Part shown: piece by piece, positions 1 to 7,660 of the stretch | Position numbering within the stretch: the stretch's first letter is position 1 | Layout of the letters: each line of letters starts with the position of its first letter | DNA from: Gammaproteobacteria bacterium | Lineage (GTDB): Bacteria > Pseudomonadota > Gammaproteobacteria > Chromatiales > Chromatiaceae | Assembly: GCA_030620735.1 (NCBI GenBank) | Contig: JAUXDV010000014.1 | Location: 1 to 15,837 of the forward strand | Direction: 5' to 3' | Length of the DNA stretch: 15,837 nucleotides | The notes under the pieces: model-generated | What the model was told of the DNA's origin: nothing | Databases searched by the model: none | What the model saw: only the letters and a program-made list of their open reading frames with translations | Program-made: the position numbers and the translations under genes

Positions 1-2
1 CA

Positions 3-59
3 GCGTTTGCTGAAGAACAGGAACGCCAGGAACGTCTACGCGAATCAGCCGGACTATAG
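3..59 (+). CDS. 3' end of an unidentified gene (partial)
   Basis: The third forward frame is open from the window edge and ends at a TAG at 57-59. The visible tail is AFAEEQERQERLRESAGL, strongly charged and rich in Glu, Arg and Gln, like the helical C-terminal tail of a cytoplasmic protein. The other two forward frames also run some way (frame 1 to a stop near 90), so the choice rests only on composition. No family can be named from 18 residues. It could equally be chance open frame at the window edge. Confidence 0.3.
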   Translation, partial: AFAEEQERQERLRESAGL

Positions 60-325
60 CTGTAACCACATTGCTGTTATCAGGTCATAACGCCGGGACG
101 AAATGGCTGGGTACTACGAACTGAGAAGATATCACCGACATCCTCTGGGTCTCTGGTGAGCCGGATTCCATGTGCCTGTGAAAGACATCTACCAGAGGGT
201 GTTGAGTTGGTGCTGCTCTTCGACTCGATGTGGAAGGCCCAAGCGAAGTAATGCAGGAAATTATAACTCCGGACTTCGTGGCGTGAGTCACTGGGCAAGA
301 GTGAGGCGTAACGGGCTGTTGATTG
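60..325. other. Non-coding stretch of unknown origin, possible remnant of a structured RNA or mobile element
   Basis: No frame here gives a protein that looks like a known family. The open frames on both strands have low-complexity, Cys/Ser/Arg-rich translations of the shadow type. The plus strand carries short stretches such as CCTGTGAAAGACATCTACC (172-190) and GAGGCGTAACGGGCTGTTG (303-321) that resemble domain I of bacterial group II introns in style. That is an impression, not a match. The stretch stops where recognisable JetA (DUF3375) sequence begins on the minus strand, so it may be foreign DNA that interrupted that gene. No reverse transcriptase, terminal inverted repeat or target duplication is visible. 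Confidence 0.25.
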
Positions 326-604
326 CAAAGGATAGAAGCGTCGCAGCCAACCCTTGTCATCTTCCGCCCAATCTTTCAGGTATTCGCGTGCTGGCTTGGG
401 ATAGAGAGCGGTTTCAGAACCTGCATTGATCGCATAGAGCGTGTCTTCCAGACGGGCAATCAACTCGGCCTCTGAGAGCGTCCGCACGTTCGGCTCGATG
501 AATGCCTGATGCAGGAAACTGATCACCAAAGGAGCATGCTTTGCAGCAAGCAGCCGCCAGGCCGGGTGGCTGAGTCTGAGACTGTTTAGATAGTGGTAAT
601 CCAA
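326..604 (-). pseudogene. Truncated JetA/DUF3375 (Wadjet defence component) N-terminal fragment
   Basis: About the first 92 residues read from 604 look like the N-terminus of DUF3375 proteins: MDYHYLNSLR, then a SHPAWRLL segment, AFIEPNVR, a LIARLEDTLYAI helix and EYLKDWAEDDKGWLRRFYP. DUF3375 is JetA, the kleisin-like subunit of the JetABCD (Wadjet) SMC complexes that cleave plasmids. Full-length members are around 480 residues. Here the similarity stops after WLRRFYP, and the frame then runs through unrelated sequence to a stop near 80. The start codon is TTG (602-604) where ATG would be expected, and no Shine-Dalgarno sequence precedes it. No jetB, jetC or jetD is present; the next gene on the other side is unrelated and divergent. 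I infer a decayed leftover of a lost defence locus. The family call is from memory of the N-terminal pattern. Confidence 0.7.
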
Positions 605-663
605 GTGGGTGTCTGTTGGAATCGTGGATTCAAATTTTAATTACTATAACATGCCGACAGCGT

Positions 664-672
664 TGCTATACT
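664..672 (+). promoter_or_regulatory. Possible extended -10 promoter for the CBS/DUF294 gene
   Basis: TGCTATACT fits an extended -10 element (TG, one base, TATACT). It would start transcription near 679 and leave a leader of about 40 bases before the GTG start at 721. No good -35 lies 16-18 bases upstream, which is tolerated with an extended -10. The region 620-650 upstream is AT-rich. Confidence 0.35.
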
Positions 673-720
673 GATGTTGGCATCGAATTCAGGCTTGGAT
701 TACTGAAGACCGGAGCGAAA

Positions 721-2565
721 GTGGAAATTGAACTCAAAGAGATACGTGACTTTCTGGCGAGCATCCCCCCCTTTGATCGTCTGCCTATGCCGCTTGTTGA
801 AAAGCTGACGCATGAGACATCCATTCGCTACATACGGCGCGGTCTGCCGCTGCCTCCAGTGGATGTCACGCAGGACCGGCTCTATCTGATACGCAAGGGA
901 GCACTCTCACTGCAGTCAACTCAAGGCAAACTGCTGGGCAAGCTGAGTGAGGGAGATATTTGTACGGTTTTCTGCATGAGCGGTAATCACGATAAATTTA
1001 TTGTTGATGTTGAAGAAGACACGCTGGTCTATACAATTCCTTGTGAAATCCTGTATGAAATCGTTCATGATCATCCCACTGTAGCTGACTTTATCCGCAA
1101 AACAGCATCACAGCGTCTCAAGGATGCTGTCAATACCATGATGAATGAAGCGGCCCTGACATCGCCACTGATGCACACGAGCACACAGGAGCTCATGCAC
1201 TCTCCTGTGGTTTCCGTAGCCGCCGGATCAAGCATCTATGATGCAGCAAGAAGCATGGCGGACAATGGCATCTCATCCCTGATGATCACCGATAACGACA
1301 AACCTGTTGGAATCGTAACTAACAGCGACATTTTGCAACGTTGCGTTGCCGCCCGGCTCTCCACCGACTCACCCATTGACGATATCATGACCAAAAAAAT
1401 GCTCTCTGTCACCAGCGACAGCAGCGCATACGATACTCTCATGATCATGACACGCAAGCATATACACCATCTGCCAGTTATTGATGATGGCCGCTTAAGC
1501 GGCATCATCACTGTCACGGATCTGATTCGTCAGGAGGGACGCAATTCGGCGTATCTCACCAGTGCGATACGCAAAGCTGATTCCATCGGGGCGCTGATAG
1601 AATACAGCGCTACCATCCCTCAGCTGCAGCTGCAGCTGGTAAAGATGGGAGGCACCTCGGAACATGTCGGCAAAGGCATTACTGCGGTCGCTACGGCAAT
1701 CACCTGCCGGCTCATCGAATTAGCCGAAGCAGAACTCGGACCCGCACCTTTACCCTATGCCTGGGTTGCTGCGGGCTCCCAGGCTCGCAGGGAGCAAACT
1801 TCACACTCGGATCAGGACAATGGATTGATCATCTCGAATGAGCTCAGCGACAAAGAGCGGCCCTGGTTTGAAGCCCTGGCCAGGTATGTCTGTGATGGTC
1901 TGGATGCCTGCGGTTATGTCTATTGTCCTGGCCACATCATGGCGACAAATCCTAAGTGGCGGCAGACCGAGAGCGTGTGGAGAAACTATTTCAACACATG
2001 GATCAACCAGCCCGAACCCGAAGCGCTGATGCATTCAAGCATCTTCTTTGACCTCAGAACCATCCATGGCGATAAGAGCCTGCTGGAGAGGATTCGCAAA
2101 GAGATGCTGCAGCAAACACGCAAAAGCACTCTGTTTCTTGCACATCTGACAACCAATGCAATGAAGCTGCGGCCTCCCCTGGGATTTTTCAGGGATTTCG
2201 TGCTCATACATGATGGTGAACACAATGATACGCTTGATCTGAAACATAACGGCATTGCTCCTATCGTTGATCTGGCGAGGATCTATGCCCTCACAGAAGG
2301 CATCAGCGAAGTGAATACCGCCAAACGTCTGAAGCAGGCCGCAGGAAGCGCCTCGCTGAGTAAGGAGGGGTCCGCCAATCTTCTGGACGCGCTGATCTTC
2401 ATCGGCACCCTGCGTACGCAGCATCAGGCCAAGCAAATTACAAATGGCCTGGATATCGACAATTTCATGTCGCCGGTTGAAATCTCCAGGCTGGAGAGAG
2501 AGCATCTGAAAGATGCTTTCAAGGTCATTCAGACCATGCAAGCCACTCTCGAGAGAAGACGTTAG
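721..2565 (+). CDS. Cyclic nucleotide-binding / CBS-pair / DUF294 nucleotidyltransferase-like signalling protein
   Basis: Cytoplasmic regulatory protein of 614 residues. Domains in order: a cyclic-nucleotide-binding-like beta barrel (about 13-130), a CBS pair (about 158-270, with repeats around SPVVSVAAGSSI and KKMLSVTSDSSA) that in this family senses adenine nucleotides, a DUF294 nucleotidyltransferase-like domain (about 300-440) with the GSQARRE and SDQDNG motifs (Gly352-Ser353, Asp364, Asp366), and a helical C-terminal substrate-binding-like domain. The GS...DxD pattern resembles GlnD/PII uridylyltransferase, but the substrate is unknown. The open frame extends back to 616; I chose the GTG at 721 because GGAG lies 7 bases before it and the cNMP domain starts just after. 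The upstream extension would cover the likely promoter. The exonuclease gene follows after 15 bases, a pair that recurs beside acetate uptake and activation genes in other proteobacteria. Confidence 0.9.
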   Translation: MEIELKEIRDFLASIPPFDRLPMPLVEKLTHETSIRYIRRGLPLPPVDVTQDRLYLIRKGALSLQSTQGKLLGKLSEGDICTVFCMSGNHDKFIVDVEEDTLVYTIPCEILYEIVHDHPTVADFIRKTASQRLKDAVNTMMNEAALTSPLMHTSTQELMHSPVVSVAAGSSIYDAARSMADNGISSLMITDNDKPVGIVTNSDILQRCVAARLSTDSPIDDIMTKKMLSVTSDSSAYDTLMIMTRKHIHHLPVIDDGRLSGIITVTDLIRQEGRNSAYLTSAIRKADSIGALIEYSATIPQLQLQLVKMGGTSEHVGKGITAVATAITCRLIELAEAELGPAPLPYAWVAAGSQARREQTSHSDQDNGLIISNELSDKERPWFEALARYVCDGLDACGYVYCPGHIMATNPKWRQTESVWRNYFNTWINQPEPEALMHSSIFFDLRTIHGDKSLLERIRKEMLQQTRKSTLFLAHLTTNAMKLRPPLGFFRDFVLIHDGEHNDTLDLKHNGIAPIVDLARIYALTEGISEVNTAKRLKQAAGSASLSKEGSANLLDALIFIGTLRTQHQAKQITNGLDIDNFMSPVEISRLEREHLKDAFKVIQTMQATLERRR

Positions 2566-2580
2566 CGGGATCAGAAAACC

Positions 2581-3267
2581 ATGTTGCATCATCTGTTCGG
2601 CTACGAAGCAAAACGCAAGCGCAGCCTGCGCAAAGCGCCTGATGGCGCATTAAAAGAGTTCTTGTCCGTACCTTTTCCGGCAGTGCAGGAGAGAGTGGAT
2701 AACATCCCGATACTGGCGGTAGATTTTGAAACCACAGGCCTCAGCCCTGTCAAAGACCAGATCTTGAGTATCGGATATATCGGCATAGAGAATAATGAGA
2801 TACGCCTTGCCAGCGCCTGCCATAAAGTCATACAGACAAGAGGAAAGTTGGCCGAGGAGAATGTCGTCATTCATCAAATCACCGACGACGCCAAATTCCA
2901 GGGCGAATCCCTCCAGGATGCCGTAGAAGATCTGTTGCAGGCGCTCGCCGGGAAGGTGATGCTGGTCCACTATGCACGCATTGAAAAGAGTTTTCTGGAA
3001 AAAGCCTGCCTGCAACTCTATGGCATGACGCCTGTTTTTCCCATAATCGATACGCTCATGATTGCAAAGCGCCGACTTGACAAGCGCTCGGTAGCCTATG
3101 ACCCTTCGGAGCTGCGCCTGTTCACTTTGCGTGATCGCTACGCCCTGCCAAGATACAACGCCCACAACGCATTGAGCGACGCCCTGGCCACCGCCGAACT
3201 TTTTTTTGCAGAGGTCGCGAAAATGTCCGGCAGGAGCTCCCCTGCCCTCAAATCCGTATTATTATAA
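2581..3267 (+). CDS. DEDDh-family 3'-5' exonuclease (DnaQ-like)
   Basis: 228-residue protein with the RNase T/DnaQ exonuclease fold. The acidic metal ligands are visible: Exo I in AVDFETTG (Asp48, Glu50), Exo II in LVHYARIEKSFL (Glu135 where polymerase epsilon subunits usually have Asp) and Exo IIIh in HNALSDA (His195, Asp200). The basic N-terminal 40 residues (KRKRSLRK) come before the catalytic domain. It should remove nucleotides from DNA or RNA 3' ends using two metal ions; its real substrate is not known. It begins 15 bases after the CBS/DUF294 gene and is probably co-transcribed with it. It is better seen as the partner of that protein than as a replicative proofreader. Its stop overlaps the stop of the opposing nitroreductase by 6 bases. 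Confidence 0.92.
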   Translation: MLHHLFGYEAKRKRSLRKAPDGALKEFLSVPFPAVQERVDNIPILAVDFETTGLSPVKDQILSIGYIGIENNEIRLASACHKVIQTRGKLAEENVVIHQITDDAKFQGESLQDAVEDLLQALAGKVMLVHYARIEKSFLEKACLQLYGMTPVFPIIDTLMIAKRRLDKRSVAYDPSELRLFTLRDRYALPRYNAHNALSDALATAELFFAEVAKMSGRSSPALKSVLL

Positions 3268-3927
3268 GAAATAGCGTGTAAACGACGCCACATTCTCACG
3301 CGGCGTACGATAGCTGTTCACCGGGGCATCTTTCTCTTCGTAACCCAGCGCCATGCCACAGATTAAAATGCTCTCTTGCGGATAATCCAGTGCAGTTTTT
3401 ATCAATTCAGGATAGTCAGACAGTGAGGCCTGCGGGCAAGTTGCCAGTCCTTCTTCTACGGCAGCCAGCATCACTGATTGTATGAACATGCCGTAATCCA
3501 TATAGGAACCGGTTTGCATCCCTGCATGCATAAAGAACAGCAGCATCACAGGCGCATCAAAAGCGCGGAAATTTGCGGCCCACTGATCCAACTGGCGCTG
3601 TTTGTTGCTGCGTTCGATCTCTAATGCGGAATACATTTGCACACCGCAGGCAATGCGACGGGATTTGTAGGGCTCTTCCCATTGCAGGGGATAATAGCGG
3701 TAGTCCGCCTTGGCTTTCACCCCGTCTCTAAAAGCCGTTTCCAACTGCTGCTGCAACTGCTGCTTCTTCCCGCCGGAGACCACGGCGACCTGCCATGGCT
3801 GGGTGTTGACACCGGAAGGCGCATGGCTGGCGGCCGCCAGGATGTTGTTGATCTTTTCTGTTTCAACAGCTTTGTTCAAATAGGCGCGCACCGATTTTCG
3901 CTGTTGCAGGGCTTCTCGTACATTCAT
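3262..3927 (-). CDS. Nitroreductase-family FMN oxidoreductase
   Basis: 221-residue flavoprotein of the nitroreductase superfamily, which transfers electrons from NAD(P)H through FMN to nitroaromatics, quinones or flavins. The N-terminal RKSVRAY (10-16) supplies the Arg-x-Ser-x-Arg FMN phosphate contact, APSGVNTQPW (36-45) is the typical flavin and dimer motif, and GMALGYEEKDAPVN near the C-terminus matches the conserved end of the family. The length is standard. The ATG at 3927 has AGGA 7 bases upstream. No neighbour hints at the physiological substrate, and it stands as a single gene convergent with the exonuclease. Members of this family are often misnamed, so I give no symbol. Confidence 0.9.
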   Translation of the reverse strand: MNVREALQQRKSVRAYLNKAVETEKINNILAAASHAPSGVNTQPWQVAVVSGGKKQQLQQQLETAFRDGVKAKADYRYYPLQWEEPYKSRRIACGVQMYSALEIERSNKQRQLDQWAANFRAFDAPVMLLFFMHAGMQTGSYMDYGMFIQSVMLAAVEEGLATCPQASLSDYPELIKTALDYPQESILICGMALGYEEKDAPVNSYRTPRENVASFTRYFL

Positions 3928-3972
3928 GGTTTGTCCTGAATTGTTAACATATCAATAACTTCGTGAGAACGC

Positions 3973-4048
3973 CGTCATTGCGAGGGAGCCTAAGCGACTG
4001 CGGCAATCTGCTTGAGATTGCCGCGTCGTTCCACTCCTCGCAATGACA
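3973..4048. repeat. Dispersed palindromic repeat (CGTCATTGCGAG type)
   Basis: An imperfect inverted repeat. The left arm starts CGTCATTGCGAG and the right arm ends CTCGCAATGACAG, with an inner perfect stem GCGGCAATCT / AGATTGCCGC around a 5-base loop. This CATTGCGAG...CTCGCAATG palindrome is a common non-coding repeat type in proteobacterial genomes. A second partial copy lies at 15764-15789. It sits in the gap downstream of prpD and upstream of the nitroreductase, and could fold in RNA from either strand. Confidence 0.8.
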
Positions 4049-4080
4049 GTCATCGTTCGGTGCACCGCAGCATCTTGCCT

Positions 4081-4096
4081 GCAGGTGTTGACCTGC
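4081..4096. repeat. Small perfect hairpin in the nitroreductase-prpD gap
   Basis: GCAGGT-GTTG-ACCTGC is a 6-base-pair stem with a 4-base loop. There is no T-run after it on either strand, so it is not a standard terminator. It may be part of the surrounding repeat debris. Confidence 0.4.
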
Positions 4097-4120
4097 ACTG
4101 GAGAATTGAGAAGTCACTAA

Positions 4121-4152
4121 TGGATTCCGGCTAAAAGCATGCCGGAATGACG
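4121..4152. repeat. Dispersed palindromic repeat (ATTCCGGC...GCCGGAAT type)
   Basis: Arms ATTCCGGC (4124-4131) and GCCGGAAT (4141-4148) enclose a 9-base loop, and the repeat ends in the ATGACGG tail seen in many copies of this widespread type. It is the closest structured element downstream of the prpD stop. On the plus strand it is followed by GGGTTTTTC, but no plus-strand gene lies just upstream, so a terminator role is doubtful. Confidence 0.65.
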
Positions 4153-4170
4153 GGTTTTTCAATTACTTCA

Positions 4171-5625
4171 CTAAACTTGAAGCAAAGCCATCATCTCATT
4201 CACCGTAGCATTCTCAAAAGTTTCCTGGTTTGTGCAAACATCGAGAATCTGCTGTGCATTCGTATCGCTGATGCGGCCGCACAGATTCCGTTCAAACTTC
4301 GCTTCAAGCAGCGGCATGCCTTCATCACGACGACGGCGGTGGCCGACAGGGTAGTCGACAACAATGTTGTCGGTGGCGCTGCCATCTTTGAAAAAAATCT
4401 GGATCGCATTGCCGATGGCGCGCTTGTCAGCCTGCAAGTACTCTTCGCTGAAGCGTTTATCTTCCGAGACTTCCATTTTTTCACGCAAGGCATCGACGCG
4501 CGGGTCGTTTGCTGTTTCATCTTCATAATCATCGGCGCACAGTTCCCCTTTTATCAGACCAATGGCGATCATATATTGCAGGCAGTGGTCACGGTCAGCC
4601 GGGTTGTCCAACGGCCCGGTCTTGTTAATAATGCGCTGTGCGGATTCCTGTGTCTTGACGACAATTTTATCGATATTATGCAGCCGCTCCCTGACCAGGG
4701 GATGCAGGGTAATGGCTGCTTCTACAGCAGTTTGCGCATGAAATTCAGCAGGGAAAGAGATCTTGAATAGAATATTCTCCATGGTGTAGGTTGCATACTC
4801 CTGCTTGAATGCAAGTTGCCTGCCGCCAAACGAGACATCCTGAAATCCCCACCCTTTGGCCGTGATGGCCGAGGGGTAGCCCATTTCACCGCGCTGCGCC
4901 ATCAAAGCCAGAAACAATCCGCGTGAGGAGGCATCCCCTGCCGCCCATGATTTGCGCGAGCCGGTATTGGGTGCATGACGATAGGTGCGTAATGCACTGC
5001 CGTCGAGCCAGGCGTGAGACACTGCATTCAGGCATTCATCGCGACTGCAGCCAAGCATGTACGCACAAATTGCAGTAGAGGCGATGCGCACCAGCATGAC
5101 ATGGTCAAGCCCAACCCTGTTGAAGCTGTTTTCCAGTGCGATAACCCCCTGCACCTCATGCGCCTTGACCATGGCGATGAGTACATCTTTCATGCTCAGT
5201 GACGGCTTGCCGATACGCATCCGTGCGCGTGACTGGTAATCAGCCAGCGCCAGGATGGCCCCTAGATTATCAGATGGATGCCCCCACTCCGCCGCCAGCC
5301 AGGTGTCGTTATAGTCCAGCCAACGCACCATTGCGCCAATATTCCATGCGGCGCGCACGGGGTCGAGTTCATAGGAGGTGCCGGGTACGCGGGCGCCGCT
5401 TCCCTGCATGGTGGCTCCGGGAACAACAGGACCCAGCATTTTTGTGCACGCAGGATAATCCAGCGCCAGCAGCCCGCAGCCAATCGTATCCATCCAGTCG
5501 TAACGCGCCGTTTGCATCGCGTCATCAGAGAGTGTGACGTCATAGTGCATGACATAATCAACGATATCCTGAATGATCTTGTCAAACTCCGGACGGGTTG
5601 TATCCACTTCAGCTGCTGTGCTCAT
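4171..5625 (-). CDS. prpD: 2-methylcitrate dehydratase PrpD
   Basis: 484-residue MmgE/PrpD-family enzyme, close to the 483 residues usual for PrpD. It dehydrates 2-methylcitrate to 2-methyl-cis-aconitate in the methylcitrate cycle and needs no iron-sulfur cluster. The sequence shows the family landmarks: an N-terminal helical region with DWMDTIGCGLLAL, the WNIGAMVRWLDYNDTW segment, EWGHPSDNLGAILA, the SFGGRQLAF stretch and FPAEFHAQTAVEAA, with the smaller second domain after about residue 280. It is the third gene of prpB-prpC-prpD, starting 3 bases after the prpC stop. An AAAGG directly abuts its ATG, which is poor spacing, so translation probably depends on coupling to prpC. The organism would use AcnB or AcnA for the hydration step, since no acnD/prpF is present here. 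Confidence 0.97.
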   Translation of the reverse strand: MSTAAEVDTTRPEFDKIIQDIVDYVMHYDVTLSDDAMQTARYDWMDTIGCGLLALDYPACTKMLGPVVPGATMQGSGARVPGTSYELDPVRAAWNIGAMVRWLDYNDTWLAAEWGHPSDNLGAILALADYQSRARMRIGKPSLSMKDVLIAMVKAHEVQGVIALENSFNRVGLDHVMLVRIASTAICAYMLGCSRDECLNAVSHAWLDGSALRTYRHAPNTGSRKSWAAGDASSRGLFLALMAQRGEMGYPSAITAKGWGFQDVSFGGRQLAFKQEYATYTMENILFKISFPAEFHAQTAVEAAITLHPLVRERLHNIDKIVVKTQESAQRIINKTGPLDNPADRDHCLQYMIAIGLIKGELCADDYEDETANDPRVDALREKMEVSEDKRFSEEYLQADKRAIGNAIQIFFKDGSATDNIVVDYPVGHRRRRDEGMPLLEAKFERNLCGRISDTNAQQILDVCTNQETFENATVNEMMALLQV

Positions 5626-5628
5626 CCT

Positions 5629-6783
5629 TTATAGCCGCTGTTTGAGGGGGATGTATTTGAGGTTTTCAGGACCTGTGTAATTTGCAGAGGGGCGAATAAT
5701 CTTTCCATCCTCACGCTGCTCGATGACATGCGCTCCCCAGCCGGAGGTGCGGGCGATCACAAACAGCGGCGTAAACATCTCCGTCGGCACGCCCATCTGG
5801 TTATAGGAGACGGCAGAGAACCAGTCCAGGTTGGGAAACATTTTTTTCATATTCCACATGGCGGTTTCCAGACGTGATGCAACATCAAACATCAGGGTGT
5901 CGTTATTCTCTTGCGAGAGTTGCTTTGCAACGCGTTTGATCACTTCATTGCGCGGGTCACCAACAGTGTATACCGGATGTCCAAAACCGATGATGATCTC
6001 CTTGCGCGCAACGCGCTTGCGGATGTCAGCTTCTGCTTCATCGGCGGAAGAATAGCGCCTCTGGATGTGAAATGCCGCTTCGTTGGCGCCGCCATGCTTG
6101 GGACCTCTCAAGGCGCCGATAGCACCTGTGATGCAGGAGTGCATATCCGACCCTGTTCCAGCGATGACGCGTGCCGCGAAGGTGGAGGCGTTGAACTCAT
6201 GTTCGGCATATAAAATCAGCGATACATGCATCGCTTTCACCCGGGATTGCGGCGGCGGCTCAGCATGCAGCAGATGTAAAAAGTGCCCGCCGATGGAGTC
6301 GTCATCTGTTTGTAATTCGATACGCCTGTTATTGTGACTGAAGTGATACCAGTAGAGCAGCATGGAGCCGAAACACGCCATCAGACGATCGGTAATATGG
6401 CGGGCGCCGGCGATGGGATGCGTACTCTTTTCGGTTTCGACACAGCCCAGCACCGAACAGCCAGTGCGTATGACATCCATCGGGTTCGCCTTTGCAGGAA
6501 GCAGTTCGAGTGTCTTCTTAACGGCTTGGGGGAGATCACGCAGGGACTGAAGCCTGTTTTTGTAGGCGGCCAGCTCAGCCTGATCGGGCAGTTTGCCATG
6601 CACAATCAGGTGGGCGATCTCTTCGAACTCGGCCTGTTCGGCAAATTCAAGAATGTCGTAGCCACGATAGTGCAGATCATTGCCCGTGCGCCCTACCGTG
6701 CAGATGGCGGTATTACCGGCAGCTGTGCCGGAGAGGGCGACAGATTTTTTGGGCTTGAATCCCGGGATGCCTGCTTCGCTCAT
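5629..6783 (-). CDS. prpC: 2-methylcitrate synthase PrpC
   Basis: 384-residue type II-like citrate synthase fold enzyme that condenses propionyl-CoA with oxaloacetate to 2-methylcitrate. The catalytic triad is visible: His230 in LRGPKHGGANE, His269 in the signature GFGHPVYTVGDPR and Asp320 in PNLDWFSA. The length and the small N-terminal domain fit PrpC (around 370-390) rather than the 430-residue housekeeping GltA, and the position between prpB and prpD settles the call. Its ATG overlaps the prpB TGA by 4 bases (ATGA), preceded by GAGGAG, so the two are translationally coupled. PrpC enzymes usually keep some citrate synthase activity. Confidence 0.97.
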   Translation of the reverse strand: MSEAGIPGFKPKKSVALSGTAAGNTAICTVGRTGNDLHYRGYDILEFAEQAEFEEIAHLIVHGKLPDQAELAAYKNRLQSLRDLPQAVKKTLELLPAKANPMDVIRTGCSVLGCVETEKSTHPIAGARHITDRLMACFGSMLLYWYHFSHNNRRIELQTDDDSIGGHFLHLLHAEPPPQSRVKAMHVSLILYAEHEFNASTFAARVIAGTGSDMHSCITGAIGALRGPKHGGANEAAFHIQRRYSSADEAEADIRKRVARKEIIIGFGHPVYTVGDPRNEVIKRVAKQLSQENNDTLMFDVASRLETAMWNMKKMFPNLDWFSAVSYNQMGVPTEMFTPLFVIARTSGWGAHVIEQREDGKIIRPSANYTGPENLKYIPLKQRL

Positions 6784-7652
6784 GACTCCTCTTCGAAGAG
6801 TTCGTCAAGTTTATTTTCATAGGCATGGTAATCGAGAAAACCATAGAGTTCCTTGCGGGTTTGCATCGCCTCCACCACCTGCTGCTGCGTGCCGTCATCG
6901 AGCAGATGCTGGTAGACATTCAACGCAGCCTTACTCATTGCACGGTAAGCGCTTAATGGATAGAGCGCCAGCTTGACGCCTGCAGAGGCCAGCTGCTGCG
7001 TAGTGTATAAAGGGGTGGCGCCGAACTCGGTAATATTCGCCAGCACCGGGACGGCGACGGCATCGACGAATTGCTGATATTGTGAAAGTTCTGTCACGGC
7101 TTCGGGGAAGATCATATCGGCACCGGCTTCGACACAGGCGATGCCGCGCTCGATAGCGGCGTCCAGACCATCGACAGCCAGCGCATCTGTGCGCGCCATC
7201 ACCACGAAGTCCGCATCGCTTCTGGCATCCACTGCTGACTTGATGCGATCCACCATCTCTTTGCTGGAGATAATGGCTTTATTCGGCCTGTGTCCGCAGC
7301 GTTTCTGCATCACCTGGTCTTCGATGTGCACACCGGCAGCCCCGGCGCGGATCATTTCACGCACGCAGCGTGCAATATTAAATGCGCCTCCCCAACCGGT
7401 ATCGACATCAACCAGCAACGGCAGATCGCTGGCACCGGTAATGCGACAGGCGTCTTCCAGCACGTCTTTGAGCGTGGTAATACCTAAATCGGGGACGCCG
7501 AATGAAGAGGCTGCAACACCACCGCCGGAGAGATACAGCGCCTTGTGGCCAACTTTTTCAGCCATGATGGCCGAGTAGGCATTGACAGCCCCTACCACCT
7601 GCAGCGGATTGTTTTCAGCAACCGCAGAGCGAAGTAATGTTCCTGCACTCAA
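6780..7652 (-). CDS. prpB: 2-methylisocitrate lyase PrpB (TTG start)
   Basis: 290-residue isocitrate lyase/PEP mutase-fold enzyme that splits 2-methylisocitrate into pyruvate and succinate. Metal ligands lie in VDVDTGWG (Asp82, Asp84) and HIEDQ (Glu111, Asp112). The catalytic cysteine is in KRCGHRPNK (Cys119). Length matches the family (about 295). The only start that keeps the whole N-terminus is the TTG at 7650-7652, with AAGAGG (7661-7666) 8 bases upstream; the next Met, in NAYSAIMAEK, would cut into the barrel. An ATG at 7658-7660 is out of frame and ends after three codons across the TTG. First gene of the prpBCD operon, 211 bases downstream of pyruvate carboxylase on the same strand. 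Confidence 0.96.
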   Translation of the reverse strand: MSAGTLLRSAVAENNPLQVVGAVNAYSAIMAEKVGHKALYLSGGGVAASSFGVPDLGITTLKDVLEDACRITGASDLPLLVDVDTGWGGAFNIARCVREMIRAGAAGVHIEDQVMQKRCGHRPNKAIISSKEMVDRIKSAVDARSDADFVVMARTDALAVDGLDAAIERGIACVEAGADMIFPEAVTELSQYQQFVDAVAVPVLANITEFGATPLYTTQQLASAGVKLALYPLSAYRAMSKAALNVYQHLLDDGTQQQVVEAMQTRKELYGFLDYHAYENKLDELFEEES

Positions 7653-7660
7653 AGTTTCAT

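Noticed and set aside
616..720. N-terminal extension of the CBS/DUF294 protein to an ATG at 616
   Set aside because: The 35 extra residues have no family similarity, cover the probable promoter, and the GTG at 721 has a well-spaced GGAG.
4147..4770. 207-codon open frame on the plus strand inside prpD
   Set aside because: Antisense shadow of a clear PrpD coding region.
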